64,000 bases of DNA from Burkholderia sp. Ax-1724 (GTDB lineage: Bacteria > Pseudomonadota > Gammaproteobacteria > Burkholderiales > Burkholderiaceae): positions 123,932-187,931 of the forward strand of contig NZ_VWWL01000016.1 in the NCBI RefSeq assembly GCF_011752995.1, written 5' to 3'. The notes under the pieces were generated by a model. That model was not told where the DNA came from, made no database searches, and saw nothing but the letters and a program-made list of their open reading frames with translations. Within the stretch, counting starts at the first letter, position 1. Each line of letters begins with the position of its first letter. Positions 25,015 through 33,428 of the stretch are shown piece after piece. The translations under genes were made by a program, and so were the position numbers.

Positions 25015-25857
25015 CTAGCGATGCGCGATCATGGCCGCACCACTGGCGTCACGCTTTACCTTCAGCGGCAGCACGTGGGGCAACATATCCAGCAGCGCGT
25101 CGATGTTGGCGGTATTGAACTGGCCAGATACACGCAGGTTTGCCGCGCGAGGATCGAGTTCGATTGGCGCCTGCCGATAACGGCGCATTTCCGCAACGGC
25201 GACGCTTAATGGCGTTCCGTCGAACGCCAGGCGCCCATCGCGCCAGCCCAACGCCTGATTGGGATCGAACGACTGGCGTGCACCTATATGACCAGCGGCA
25301 ACGGTAACGGCCTGATCGGGCTTAAGGTCGACGGGAGCTTGCGCGCCTGTGGCGACGGCGACCGAACCGGACACCACGCCAACCTGCACGCTGGCAGCAT
25401 CGCGCCGTACAGCGAACGTCGTCCCGACGTCGTGAATCACGACATCACCTGCGTAGGTCACCAGCGGGCGGAACAAGGAATGCGCGACTTCAATCGATGC
25501 CTCTCCACGATCGATCTGCACACGGCGCGACCGGATATGCCATTCGGCACGCACGGACGAACCCGTATTGAGCGCAAGCCGGCTACCGTCCGCAAGCAAC
25601 CAGTCACGGTGCTCGCCTACGGCGGTCTGCAGCGTATCGACACGGTAAGGCGGATCGGCGAACCAGACTGCAGCGACCGCCGCCGCAGACAGCATCGTAC
25701 TGCCGGTAACGCGCCGTATTGTTCGGCGGCGAGCCGCCCGGCGCACCACCGCGTCAAGCGGATAACGCGCGCGCAACGCGTCCTTGAAGGGATCGAGCGA
25801 GCCGTCTTGAAGGGATGTCGAATCGTGACTACGGGAAGGCTCAGGCAACATCGGCAT
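25015..25857 (-). CDS. fecR: FecR-family anti-sigma factor/signal transducer
   Basis: The 280-residue inner-membrane protein has a short cytoplasmic N-terminus (the DUF4880-like start is shortened), one membrane segment around MLSAAAVAAVWFA, the FecR periplasmic domain (TAVGEHRDWLLADGSRLALNTGS, with VSGSVAVATG later) and a C-terminal STN-interacting domain. It passes the signal from the receptor to FecI. The gene starts seven bases after the fecI stop. Confidence 0.88.
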   Translation of the reverse strand: MPMLPEPSRSHDSTSLQDGSLDPFKDALRARYPLDAVVRRAARRRTIRRVTGSTMLSAAAVAAVWFADPPYRVDTLQTAVGEHRDWLLADGSRLALNTGSSVRAEWHIRSRRVQIDRGEASIEVAHSLFRPLVTYAGDVVIHDVGTTFAVRRDAASVQVGVVSGSVAVATGAQAPVDLKPDQAVTVAAGHIGARQSFDPNQALGWRDGRLAFDGTPLSVAVAEMRRYRQAPIELDPRAANLRVSGQFNTANIDALLDMLPHVLPLKVKRDASGAAMIAHR

Positions 25858-25864
25858 TTGCCGT

Positions 25865-26398
25865 CTAGGTATGCAGAGTGTTCTGCAGGATCGGAGTAAG
25901 GGCCGTCATCGCACGGGCCATATGTTTGGCCACCATGTTACGCGACATCCGCAATTGTGCCGCCACTTCTTCCTGCGATAAATCGTGCAGTTTGTGGAGG
26001 ATGAACACCTCGCGGCATCGCTCGGGCAAGGCATTGATGATCTGCTCGAGCTCCTGCACGGTCTGCTGGTAACTCAGGGCCTGCTCTCCGTCGTTATCGT
26101 CCGAGCGCGTATCGGGAACAACCACACCCGTCGATTCCGTGTGACTTGCATGCGCCTCATCCCCTCTCCATCGATCGATCGCCCGATGGATAGACATATG
26201 CCGCAAAAACGCGAGTGGCGCATGGACGGCGGCTTCAGGAGGCCGCTGGAGAAGCTGGACACCGACATCCTGAACCACATCGCAGGCGAACGCTCGATCG
26301 CCAAAGCGACGCCGTACATGGCTGACGAGATCTTCGTAGTGCTTGATGAAGGCAGCGATCAACGAAGAGTGGGCGGAATCGCGGTGCGAGCCTGTCAC
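25865..26398 (-). CDS. fecI: FecI-family ECF sigma factor
   Basis: This sigma factor of about 177 residues has region 2 (LAFLRHMSIHRAIDRWR) and region 4 (LPERCREVFILHKLHDLSQEEVAAQL), the latter followed by a helix-turn-helix. It should drive the receptor gene when the siderophore is bound. The open frame continues to 26494, but that extension would translate the Fur box at 26431-26451, so a GTG at 26398 is proposed; no strong ribosome binding site is visible and the exact start is uncertain. It is followed at once by fecR. Confidence 0.82.
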   Translation of the reverse strand: MTGSHRDSAHSSLIAAFIKHYEDLVSHVRRRFGDRAFACDVVQDVGVQLLQRPPEAAVHAPLAFLRHMSIHRAIDRWRGDEAHASHTESTGVVVPDTRSDDNDGEQALSYQQTVQELEQIINALPERCREVFILHKLHDLSQEEVAAQLRMSRNMVAKHMARAMTALTPILQNTLHT

Positions 26399-26430
26399 AT
26401 TGTTACGGGATGAGCGAGCATCACGCCCGA

Positions 26431-26451
26431 AATGATAATGCGTCTCATTAT
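26431..26451. promoter_or_regulatory. Fur box upstream of fecI
   Basis: AATGATAATGCGTCTCATTAT resembles the 19-bp Fur consensus and shares its right half with the inverted repeat before sbnA. It lies about 33 bp upstream of the proposed fecI start and would place the sigma factor, and through it the receptor, under iron control. Confidence 0.75.
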
Positions 26452-26499
26452 TTATGTATATTACAAAGCTGTCAACGCCCGTGAGGTTCGGCAACCGTC

Positions 26500-27050
26500 A
26501 TTATCGGGTCGTGACTGCCGCGTGGCCTAACGTTCAACTTCTGGTTTACTTTTTGTCTGCTTCCGCTTTATTCGACAGGGCCTGGATCACCCTCGTTAAA
26601 CGGATCGATACGTTTATCGCGAAGTGAGGCGCCAGGCGATAAACGTTTGTCGTCGTACAACTCTATTTCAATCAAGCCCGCTCCCCCCACCTCCCCAACT
26701 ACAGCATCGCCCCGCACACCCGTCACCCTCGATTCCAGTCCCCAAAACCCGCGATCGAATTTGTCTTTCTGACAGATTCGTCATCTCCTTTACATCTACC
26801 TAGCGGGTAAACACTAAATGTGCAGCTCAAACGAGTTTTATAAAATTTGTACGTTGTCGTACAACATTTGAGCCGCCGCCGCGCCTTTGCCTGTCAGCGT
26901 ATCGAACCCGGTTTAAAGCATTCGCCCTCGATGAAGGCGACCGTGCGGCCCGCAAAAATGCCACCCGCCTTGCGGGCCGTACGACGTACCCCACACCACC
27001 CGGCGGTATCCGCGATCCGCTGAGTGATCTATTTCTTAAGGAATGTCACG
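26500..27050. promoter_or_regulatory. Long intergenic region with repeated GTTGT-N3-ACAAC operators and a long dyad
   Basis: No gene is seen in this 550-bp gap between the divergent fecI and TRAP receptor genes. It holds GTTGTCGTACAAC (26853-26865), a perfect palindrome apart from the central three bases, and a related TTGTCGTCGTACAAC (26647-26661). A further dyad, ACGTTTATCGC (26610-26620) with GCGATAAACGT (26636-26646), has a 15-base spacer. The first motif recurs upstream of gudD at 51289-51301 and looks like a GntR/FadR-type operator. Confidence 0.55.
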
Positions 27051-28043
27051 ATGAACAAGAAGTTTGCCTCTTCCCGTGTTTCGATGATCGTCGCAGCCGC
27101 GGCGCTGGCGTTCAGCATGGGTTCGGCACAAGCGCGCGTGTTTCGTGTGGCCGACGTCCATGGCGATACCTATCCGACCAACATGGCCGTGAAGTTCATG
27201 GGCGAGGAAATCAGCAAGGCGACCAACGGCAAGGATTCGGTGAAGGTCTTCGGCAATAGCTCGCTCGGCTCCGAAAACGACACGATCGACCAGGTCCGCA
27301 TCGGCGCACTCGACATGACGCGCGCGAACGGCGCGGCGTTCAACGAAATCGTGCCGGAATCGATGATCCCGTCGCTGCCGTTCCTGTTCCGCGACATCGA
27401 CCAATTCCGCAAGGTGATGTACGGTCCGGAAGGCCAGAAGATTCTCGACGCGTTCACGGCGAAAGGCATGATCGCGCTGACGTTCTATGAAAGCGGCGCA
27501 CGCTCGATGTACGCGAAGAAGCCGATCAAGTCGCCGGCCGACATGAAGGGCGTGAAGGTGCGCGTGCAGCCGTCGGACCTGATGGTCGACGAAATCAAGG
27601 CAATGGGCGGCATCCCGACGCCGATGCCGACCGCCGAAGTCTATACGGGCCTGAAGACCGGCCTCGTCGACGGCGCGGAAAACAACCTGCCGACGTATGA
27701 AGAAGGCAAGCACTACGAAGTCGCGACCATCTACTCCGAAACCCAGCATTCGATGACGCCGGAAGTGCTGGTGTTCTCGAAAAAGGTGTGGGACACGCTG
27801 AGCCCGCAGGAACAGCAGATCATCAAGAAAGCGGCGGCCGACTCGGTGCCTTACTACCAGAAGCTGTGGACCGCGCGTGAAGCCGATGCGCAGAAGACGG
27901 TCACGAAGGGCGGCGCGACGATCATCCCCGCTTCGCAGATCGACCGCGCAGCTTTCGTGAAGGCGATGCAGCCGGTGTGGACGAAGTACGAGAAGACCCC
28001 GCAAATGAAGCAGATCGCCGACGAAATCCAGGCCATCAAGTAA
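27051..28043 (+). CDS. dctP: TRAP-type C4-dicarboxylate/sugar-acid solute-binding protein (DctP family)
   Basis: This periplasmic receptor of 330 residues has a signal peptide (MNKKFASSRVSMIVAAAALA, cleaved near AQA) and DctP-family signatures: SLGSENDTIDQVRIGALDMT, the carboxylate-binding region around KGVKVRVQPSDLMVDEIKAMGG and PMPTAEVYTGLKTGLVDGAENN. The frame is open from 27024, but the ATG at 27051 follows AAGGA and begins the signal peptide. No DctQ or DctM membrane genes are adjacent, so it is an orphan receptor here. The operator motif it shares with gudD suggests a hexuronate or aldarate ligand; this is inference. Confidence 0.88.
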   Translation: MNKKFASSRVSMIVAAAALAFSMGSAQARVFRVADVHGDTYPTNMAVKFMGEEISKATNGKDSVKVFGNSSLGSENDTIDQVRIGALDMTRANGAAFNEIVPESMIPSLPFLFRDIDQFRKVMYGPEGQKILDAFTAKGMIALTFYESGARSMYAKKPIKSPADMKGVKVRVQPSDLMVDEIKAMGGIPTPMPTAEVYTGLKTGLVDGAENNLPTYEEGKHYEVATIYSETQHSMTPEVLVFSKKVWDTLSPQEQQIIKKAAADSVPYYQKLWTAREADAQKTVTKGGATIIPASQIDRAAFVKAMQPVWTKYEKTPQMKQIADEIQAIK

Positions 28044-28310
28044 GCGGGTTCCTCACGCGGCGGCAACGAGCCTGGCGGAAAATCCGCGGGCTCCTGCCGC
28101 TGCGCTTCCTGCGCTTCACCTCAGGCAACACCCTCTTCGGCTCAAGCAACGCCCCGAGCCTGAACGTGCCGCACTCGCGGCCAATCCCCGACTGTTCGAA
28201 CCCGCCGCAAGGCACCGCCGCTGCGTGCACGAAGTTGCCAATACTTCAAGCAGCCGGCTCATTGCGCCTCCTCATTGCGCCCGCCGGTTAGGCAACGCTT
28301 CGCGGCCAAT
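28044..28310. other. Intergenic stretch between convergent dctP and ilvD
   Basis: No gene is seen here. The only clear element in the 379-bp gap is the minus-strand terminator at its ilvD-side end (28311-28344). Confidence 0.5.
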
Positions 28311-28344
28311 AAAAAACCGGTACGCGGAACCCCGCATACCGGTT
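28311..28344 (-). terminator. Rho-independent terminator of ilvD
   Basis: AACCGGTACGCGG and CCGCATACCGGTT pair with one mismatch around a short loop. On the minus strand the hairpin is followed by six T residues. It lies about 80 bp after the ilvD stop. Confidence 0.75.
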
Positions 28345-28422
28345 GTCTATCGACTCCGCTCGCTCGATCGCGCCGGAGCCGTTATCGCCACATCAGCGCG
28401 TCGTTAGCGCGCCATGCCCGTC

Positions 28423-30285
28423 TTACTTGCGCTTCAGTTGCGAGATATCGCGCACCGCGCCGCGATCCGCCGACGTCGCGAGCGCCGCATACGCCTGCAA
28501 TGCCTGCGACACGACACGCTCGCGGTTCGCCGGCATCCACGCCTTGTCGCCGCGCGCTTCCATCGCCGCGCGACGGCGTGCGAGTTCTTCGTCCGACACC
28601 GCGAGATGCATCTTGCGCTCCGGGATGTCGATCTCGATCTTGTCGCCGTCTTCCACCAGACCGATCATGCCGCCTTCGGCCGCTTCCGGCGACGCATGGC
28701 CGATCACGAGGCCCGACGAACCGCCCGAGAAGCGGCCATCGGTGAACAGCGCACAGGTCTTGCCGAGGCCCTTCGACTTCAGATACGACGTCGGGTACAG
28801 CATCTCCTGCATGCCGGGGCCGCCCTTCGGACCTTCGTAGCGGATCACGACGACGTCGCCCGCGACCACCTGGTCGCCGAGAATTGCCTCGACGGCTGCG
28901 TCCTGGCTTTCGAACACGCGCGCGCGGCCCGAGAACTTCCACTGCGATTCGTCGACACCAGCGGTCTTCACGATGCAGCCGTTCAGCGCAAGGTTGCCGT
29001 ACAGCACGGCGAGGCCGCCGTCCTTCGAATACGCATCCGCCTTGCTGCGGATACAGCCGCTCTTGCGGTCCAGGTCGAGCGAGGCAAACGTCGCATCCTG
29101 GCTGAACGCGACCGTGGTCGGAATGCCGCCCGGCGCCGCGCGGAAGAACTTCTGCGCTTCCTCGCCCGCGCCGCCGGCGACGTCCCACTTCGCAATCGCG
29201 TTGCCGAGCGTGCCGCTATGCACGTTGCCGCACGACAGGTCGAGCAGTTCCGCGCGCGCGAGTTCGCCGAGAATACCGATGATGCCGCCCGCGCGATGCA
29301 CGTCCTCGATGTGGTACTTGTCGGTCATGGGCGCCGCCTTGCACAGGCACGGCACCTTGCGCGAGATGCGGTCGATATCCGACATCGTGAAATCGACGCC
29401 CGCTTCCTGCGCGGCGGCCAGCAGGTGCAGCACGGTGTTGGTCGAGCCGCCCATCGCGACGTCGAGCGTCATCGCGTTCTCGAACGCCTGCTTCGTGGCG
29501 ATATTGCGCGGCAGGACCGACGCGTCCTCTTCCTGATAGTAGCGGCGGCACAGATCGACGACGAGGCGGCCGGCCTGCTCGAACAGGCCCTTGCGCCATG
29601 CGTGCGTCGCGACGATCGTGCCGTTGCCCGGCAAGGCGAGACCGATCGCTTCGGTCAGGCAGTTCATCGAATTCGCCGTGAACATGCCCGAGCACGAACC
29701 GCAGGTCGGGCACGCGCTGCGCTCGACCTCGGCGACTTCGGCGTCGCTGATCTTCGGATCGGCGGCCTTGATCATCGCGTCGATCAGGTCGATCTTCGCG
29801 ATCACCTGGCCGTCGGCCGGCGACTTGACCTTGCCCGCTTCCATCGGACCGCCCGACACGAACACGACCGGAATGTTCAGGCGCATCGCGGCCATCAGCA
29901 TGCCCGGGGTGATCTTGTCGCAATTGGAGATGCAAACCATCGCGTCGGCGCAATGCGCGTTGACCATGTACTCGACCGAGTCCGCGATCAGTTCGCGCGA
30001 CGGCAGCGAATAGAGCATGCCGTCGTGGCCCATCGCGATACCGTCGTCGACGGCGATCGTGTTGAATTCCTTCGCCACGCCGCCAGCCGCTTCGATCTGC
30101 TGCGCGACCAGCGCGCCCAGGTCGCGCAGATGCACGTGGCCCGGCACGAACTGGGTGAACGAGTTCACCACCGCAATGATGGGCTTGCCGAAATCGTTGT
30201 CCTTCATGCCGGTGGCGCGCCACAAAGCGCGGGCGCCGGCCATGTTGCGGCCATGCGTCGAGGTGCGTGAGCGATAGTGAGGCAT
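28423..30285 (-). CDS. ilvD: Dihydroxy-acid dehydratase
   Basis: The 620-residue cytoplasmic enzyme makes 2-oxo acids for valine, leucine and isoleucine from the dihydroxy acids. Its iron-sulfur ligands are in CISNCDKITPGM (C122) and CPTCGSCSGMFTANSMNCL, and the conserved N-terminus YRSRTSTHGRNMAGARALW is present. The length matches E. coli IlvD (616). It stands alone, with a terminator downstream and 270 bp of upstream sequence without other features. Sugar-acid dehydratases of the same IlvD/Edd family are shorter and differ at the N-terminus. Confidence 0.95.
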   Translation of the reverse strand: MPHYRSRTSTHGRNMAGARALWRATGMKDNDFGKPIIAVVNSFTQFVPGHVHLRDLGALVAQQIEAAGGVAKEFNTIAVDDGIAMGHDGMLYSLPSRELIADSVEYMVNAHCADAMVCISNCDKITPGMLMAAMRLNIPVVFVSGGPMEAGKVKSPADGQVIAKIDLIDAMIKAADPKISDAEVAEVERSACPTCGSCSGMFTANSMNCLTEAIGLALPGNGTIVATHAWRKGLFEQAGRLVVDLCRRYYQEEDASVLPRNIATKQAFENAMTLDVAMGGSTNTVLHLLAAAQEAGVDFTMSDIDRISRKVPCLCKAAPMTDKYHIEDVHRAGGIIGILGELARAELLDLSCGNVHSGTLGNAIAKWDVAGGAGEEAQKFFRAAPGGIPTTVAFSQDATFASLDLDRKSGCIRSKADAYSKDGGLAVLYGNLALNGCIVKTAGVDESQWKFSGRARVFESQDAAVEAILGDQVVAGDVVVIRYEGPKGGPGMQEMLYPTSYLKSKGLGKTCALFTDGRFSGGSSGLVIGHASPEAAEGGMIGLVEDGDKIEIDIPERKMHLAVSDEELARRRAAMEARGDKAWMPANRERVVSQALQAYAALATSADRGAVRDISQLKRK

Positions 30286-30555
30286 CTGTGTCCTTGGGGA
30301 TTGCTGTTATCGAATTGGAATGGCGCGCGGACCCGCCGGGGCGCTGCCGTGGACCCGCCGTGGGCGGCGCCGGCATTCCGCTGGCCCGCGAGCGGTAAGA
30401 ATCGCCACGGGGCGCGGCTTGCGCTGGAAACGAATAGTGCAAGAGCGCCGGTAAGACGTCCAATATATTTTTCCGGCGCCATTGGGTCGGAAAAGATATT
30501 AATCGATTCGCGCGGATCAGGCGATGCCGGCGGCCCCGCTCCGGCGCGCTGACGC

Positions 30556-31377
30556 TCAAGCCAGCCGCTGAAGCGCGCTCAGCAGCATCCCGCCCGGCCG
30601 CGCGAGATCGTCGAGTACCGAAAAATGCGTACACCCCGGCATCGGAACGTAGACGGCGTTCTCGCCGGCGGCGCCGCACGCCGCCGCGTAGTCCTCGGAC
30701 TGGCGCACGAGCTCCGGCAATTCCGCCGCGCCCACCGCGACGACGGTCGGCACGCCCTTGCCGATGTGATGCAGCGGACTGTAGGCGGCGATTTCGTGCG
30801 GGCTCAATTGCAGCTTGTCGTTGAGCCACGACAGGCTGATCGGTTCGAGATCGACCAGCGCGCTGATCGGCAGCGCACGCGTGACGAGCGGGTGCGCGCG
30901 ATGCAGCGCCGTCAGATGACCGCCGGCCGAGTGCCCGCTCAGGCACACGGGCCAACCCGCGATGCCGAGCCCATCCGGGTCCGCGTGCAGATGATCGAGC
31001 AGCCGGCCGATCTCGCCGACGATCTGCGTCATCGAGGCTTCGGGCGCCAGCGTGTATTCGGCCAGCACGACATTGAAGCCTCTCGCGAGCGGACCATCGG
31101 CGATAAACGCGAAGTCTTCCTTCACGCAGTTCTGCCAGTAGCCGCCGTGGATGAAGATGAAGGTGGGCGCATCGGCCTCGCCGCAGGGGAGCCAGTCGAA
31201 ACGCTCGCGAACGCGCTCGCCGTAGCGCAGATCGCGCCGGCCCGGCACACGCTCGTACAGCGTCGCGCTACGCGACTGAAAATCCGCCAGGACTTCCGGA
31301 AAGTTAGGAATGGCCTTGGTGGTGTTGTAGGCCGCATCGAGTGTCGGCCGGTCCATGCCGCGATAAACAATCGTCAT
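30556..31377 (-). CDS. Alpha/beta hydrolase of the kynurenine-formamidase-like (BD-FAE) family
   Basis: The 273-residue hydrolase has the oxyanion motif FIHGGYW, the nucleophile serine in LSGHSAGGHL and the late histidine in PGCTHFSVL. Arylformamidases of this type convert N-formylkynurenine to kynurenine, but the bacterial KynB is unrelated and no kyn genes are nearby, so the substrate is open. The frame extends to 31425; the ATG at 31377 gives the family-like start YRGMDRPTLDAAYN. Confidence 0.75.
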   Translation of the reverse strand: MTIVYRGMDRPTLDAAYNTTKAIPNFPEVLADFQSRSATLYERVPGRRDLRYGERVRERFDWLPCGEADAPTFIFIHGGYWQNCVKEDFAFIADGPLARGFNVVLAEYTLAPEASMTQIVGEIGRLLDHLHADPDGLGIAGWPVCLSGHSAGGHLTALHRAHPLVTRALPISALVDLEPISLSWLNDKLQLSPHEIAAYSPLHHIGKGVPTVVAVGAAELPELVRQSEDYAAACGAAGENAVYVPMPGCTHFSVLDDLARPGGMLLSALQRLA

Positions 31378-31909
31378 AGTCTTTGGTCTTGTTCGTTGAG
31401 ATCGCTGAGTTCGCTGAGATTGCAAGCGCCCAGCGGGCGTATCGCAAAAACGTTCGCGACGCGAGGCCTGACGCCTTCGGCGTGCTCACCTTGACTCGCG
31501 CAGTGTGTCAAGGGAAAACGGATCGGCACCATGCAGCAGGACTTCGCCCGGCAGTCTCGCACTGGCATTCCAATCGTTCGGCCTCGACTCATTTCGTCAT
31601 GCCAAAGATCAACTCGCCCGTCTTCATGGGGCTGCACCTTCTCATTTAACTTCGGCGCCTGCAAGCGCAATCGAAGGTGCGATTGTGACGAATTGCAAAC
31701 TCGGTGCTCTATGATCGAAACGTCCAACGTCGAGCATCGCTTTTCTTGACATTGATCTCGCGTGAGCAGAATAATAGCCCGTTCGGTTAACGAAACGATG
31801 TTCATTGCAAGAACATCGAAAAGGAGGGCAGAGGTCCTGACGGCACGCCGCGCACCTGCCCTGTTCGCTCCGTCATGCAAATGACCGGGCATCATTCAGA
31901 GCCACACAT
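31378..31909. promoter_or_regulatory. Intergenic region with a sigma70-like promoter for the AtoE gene
   Basis: No supported gene lies in this 530-bp gap. On the plus strand TTGACA (31746-31751), an 18-bp spacer and AATAAT (31770-31775) form a plausible promoter for the downstream transporter. An AAGGAGGG sequence near 31820 is too far from the ATG at 31910 to serve it. A minus-strand open frame spanning most of the gap has no recognisable domain. Confidence 0.45.
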
Positions 31910-33301
31910 ATGACGCGAGACACTTCCCCCCACCCTGCCGCCCAGCCCGCCACGTCGCGCAGCCTCGTCGAAGGCCTGGTTTACGTTTTCGAGCAGGTCA
32001 TGCCCGACCCGTTCGTGCTGTCCATCTGCCTGACGTTTTTCGTCGCCGCGCTCGCGCTGCTGATCGCGCCGACCGGAACGCTGCCGACGCTGCTCGATTC
32101 CTGGTACACCGGAACATTCGGCATTCTGGGCTTCGCACTGCAGATGATCCTGATCCTCGCGACCGGCTACGCCATTGCGGAAGCCCCCATCGTGCAGCGC
32201 GGACTGCGCGCGCTCGCGGCCAACGCGAATACGCCGACGCGCGCCGCGCTGCTCGTGTTTCCGGTCGTCGCGGTGGCGGCGTGGCTCAACTGGGGGCTCG
32301 GTCTGATCGTCGGCGCGCTGCTGTCGCGGGAAATTGCACGGCGCGTCGATGTCGATTTCGCGTGGCTCGTCGCCGGCAGCTATTCGGCCTGGTCGATCTG
32401 CAACAGCGGGCTGTCGAGTTCGATCGCGCTTTCGCAGGCATCGCACGGCAACGCGCTGAATCTCGTCGAGAAAGCGACTGGCCACGTGGTGCCGCTCGGC
32501 GAAACCATCTTCGCGCCGTTCGTGTTCGTTCCGACCGTGCTCGTCGTGGTCGTGATGACCGCGATCTTCATCAGGATGCATCCGAAAGCCGAGAACGTCG
32601 TCGCGTTTCGCCAGAGCGGCGAGGAAGCCGCCGACGCACCAAGCGACGATCCGCATGCTCGCGCGAGCGGTGCCTCGTCGCTCGCGGCGCGCCTCGAACG
32701 ATCGGTTCTCGGCACGCTGCTGCTGCTCGCGCTCGGCATCGGCTACCTCGCAATGACGTGGCACAAGGAAGGCTTCGATCTCGACATCAACAACACGATC
32801 CTGATCTTCCTGCTGATCGGGCTCGCGCTGCAGCGCACGCCGATCGCCTACGCGAATTCGATCCGCCGCGCGGCGCGTCAGACCGGTTCGATGCTGCTGC
32901 AATACCCGATGTATGGCGGCATCATGGGCATCATGAAGGGCACGGGCCTCGCGTCGATGATCGCGAAAGCGTTCGTGACGATTGCCTCGCCGGCCACGCT
33001 GCCGTTGTGGAGCTATCTGAGTTCGCTGATTATCACGCTGCTCGTGCCGAGCGCCGGCGGTCACTGGGCAGTGCAGGGTCCGTTCGTGCTGCCCGCCGCC
33101 ATCAGCCTGCACGCATCGGTGCCGCGTACCGCAATGGGCGTGGCGATGGCCGAGAACGTGTCGAACATGCTGCAACCGTTCTGGGCCGTGCCGATCGTCG
33201 CGATCGCGGGCATCCGCATTCAGCGCGTCATGGGCTATACGGCAGTGACGTTCGCCGTGTCGCTCGTGATCTATGCCGTGGCGCTGTGGCTCGTGCCGTA
33301 G
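31910..33301 (+). CDS. atoE: Short-chain fatty acid transporter, AtoE family
   Basis: This 463-residue inner-membrane protein has a dozen or so hydrophobic segments and the AtoE signatures LVEGLVYVFEQVMPDPFVLS, LNWGLGLIVGALLSRE, SAGGHWAVQGPF and VSNMLQPFWA. AtoE proteins carry acetoacetate or short-chain fatty acids. A hydrophilic loop at about residues 225-260 is longer than in E. coli AtoE (440 residues). No acetoacetate-metabolism genes adjoin, so the gene is a stand-alone unit ending in a strong terminator. Confidence 0.88.
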   Translation: MTRDTSPHPAAQPATSRSLVEGLVYVFEQVMPDPFVLSICLTFFVAALALLIAPTGTLPTLLDSWYTGTFGILGFALQMILILATGYAIAEAPIVQRGLRALAANANTPTRAALLVFPVVAVAAWLNWGLGLIVGALLSREIARRVDVDFAWLVAGSYSAWSICNSGLSSSIALSQASHGNALNLVEKATGHVVPLGETIFAPFVFVPTVLVVVVMTAIFIRMHPKAENVVAFRQSGEEAADAPSDDPHARASGASSLAARLERSVLGTLLLLALGIGYLAMTWHKEGFDLDINNTILIFLLIGLALQRTPIAYANSIRRAARQTGSMLLQYPMYGGIMGIMKGTGLASMIAKAFVTIASPATLPLWSYLSSLIITLLVPSAGGHWAVQGPFVLPAAISLHASVPRTAMGVAMAENVSNMLQPFWAVPIVAIAGIRIQRVMGYTAVTFAVSLVIYAVALWLVP

Positions 33302-33369
33302 GTGCCGTGGGTGCTGTAAGCGCCGCCATCAATGCAATGGCCTCGCTCGAGCGAAGCCATTGCCGTTAA

Positions 33370-33404
33370 AAAAGGCCGATGAAGCTATGCTTCATCGGCC
33401 TTTT
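33370..33404. terminator. Bidirectional Rho-independent terminator
   Basis: AAAAGGCCGATGAAGC and GCTTCATCGGCCTTTT pair perfectly over 16 bases around the loop TAT. A-rich and T-rich flanks on the two sides let it end both the plus-strand atoE transcript and the minus-strand livK transcript. Confidence 0.92.
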
Positions 33405-33428
33405 CCTCTTCTACCCTGGCAAGCGCTT

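Noticed and set aside
25015..26398. Ferric citrate transport as the role of the FecI/FecR/receptor trio
   Set aside because: No fecBCDE transport genes follow; instead the trio is directly joined to the sbn-type operon.
28414..30270. Long plus-strand open frame antisense to ilvD, and similar long antisense frames opposite icd, the TonB receptors and atoE
   Set aside because: They are products of high GC content in the third codon position; they lack domains, while the opposite strand encodes well-known full-length proteins.
31374..31895. Minus-strand open frame of 173 residues before the formamidase-like hydrolase
   Set aside because: No domain, atypical Cys/His/Arg-rich composition and no ribosome binding site; it also runs across the plus-strand promoter of atoE.
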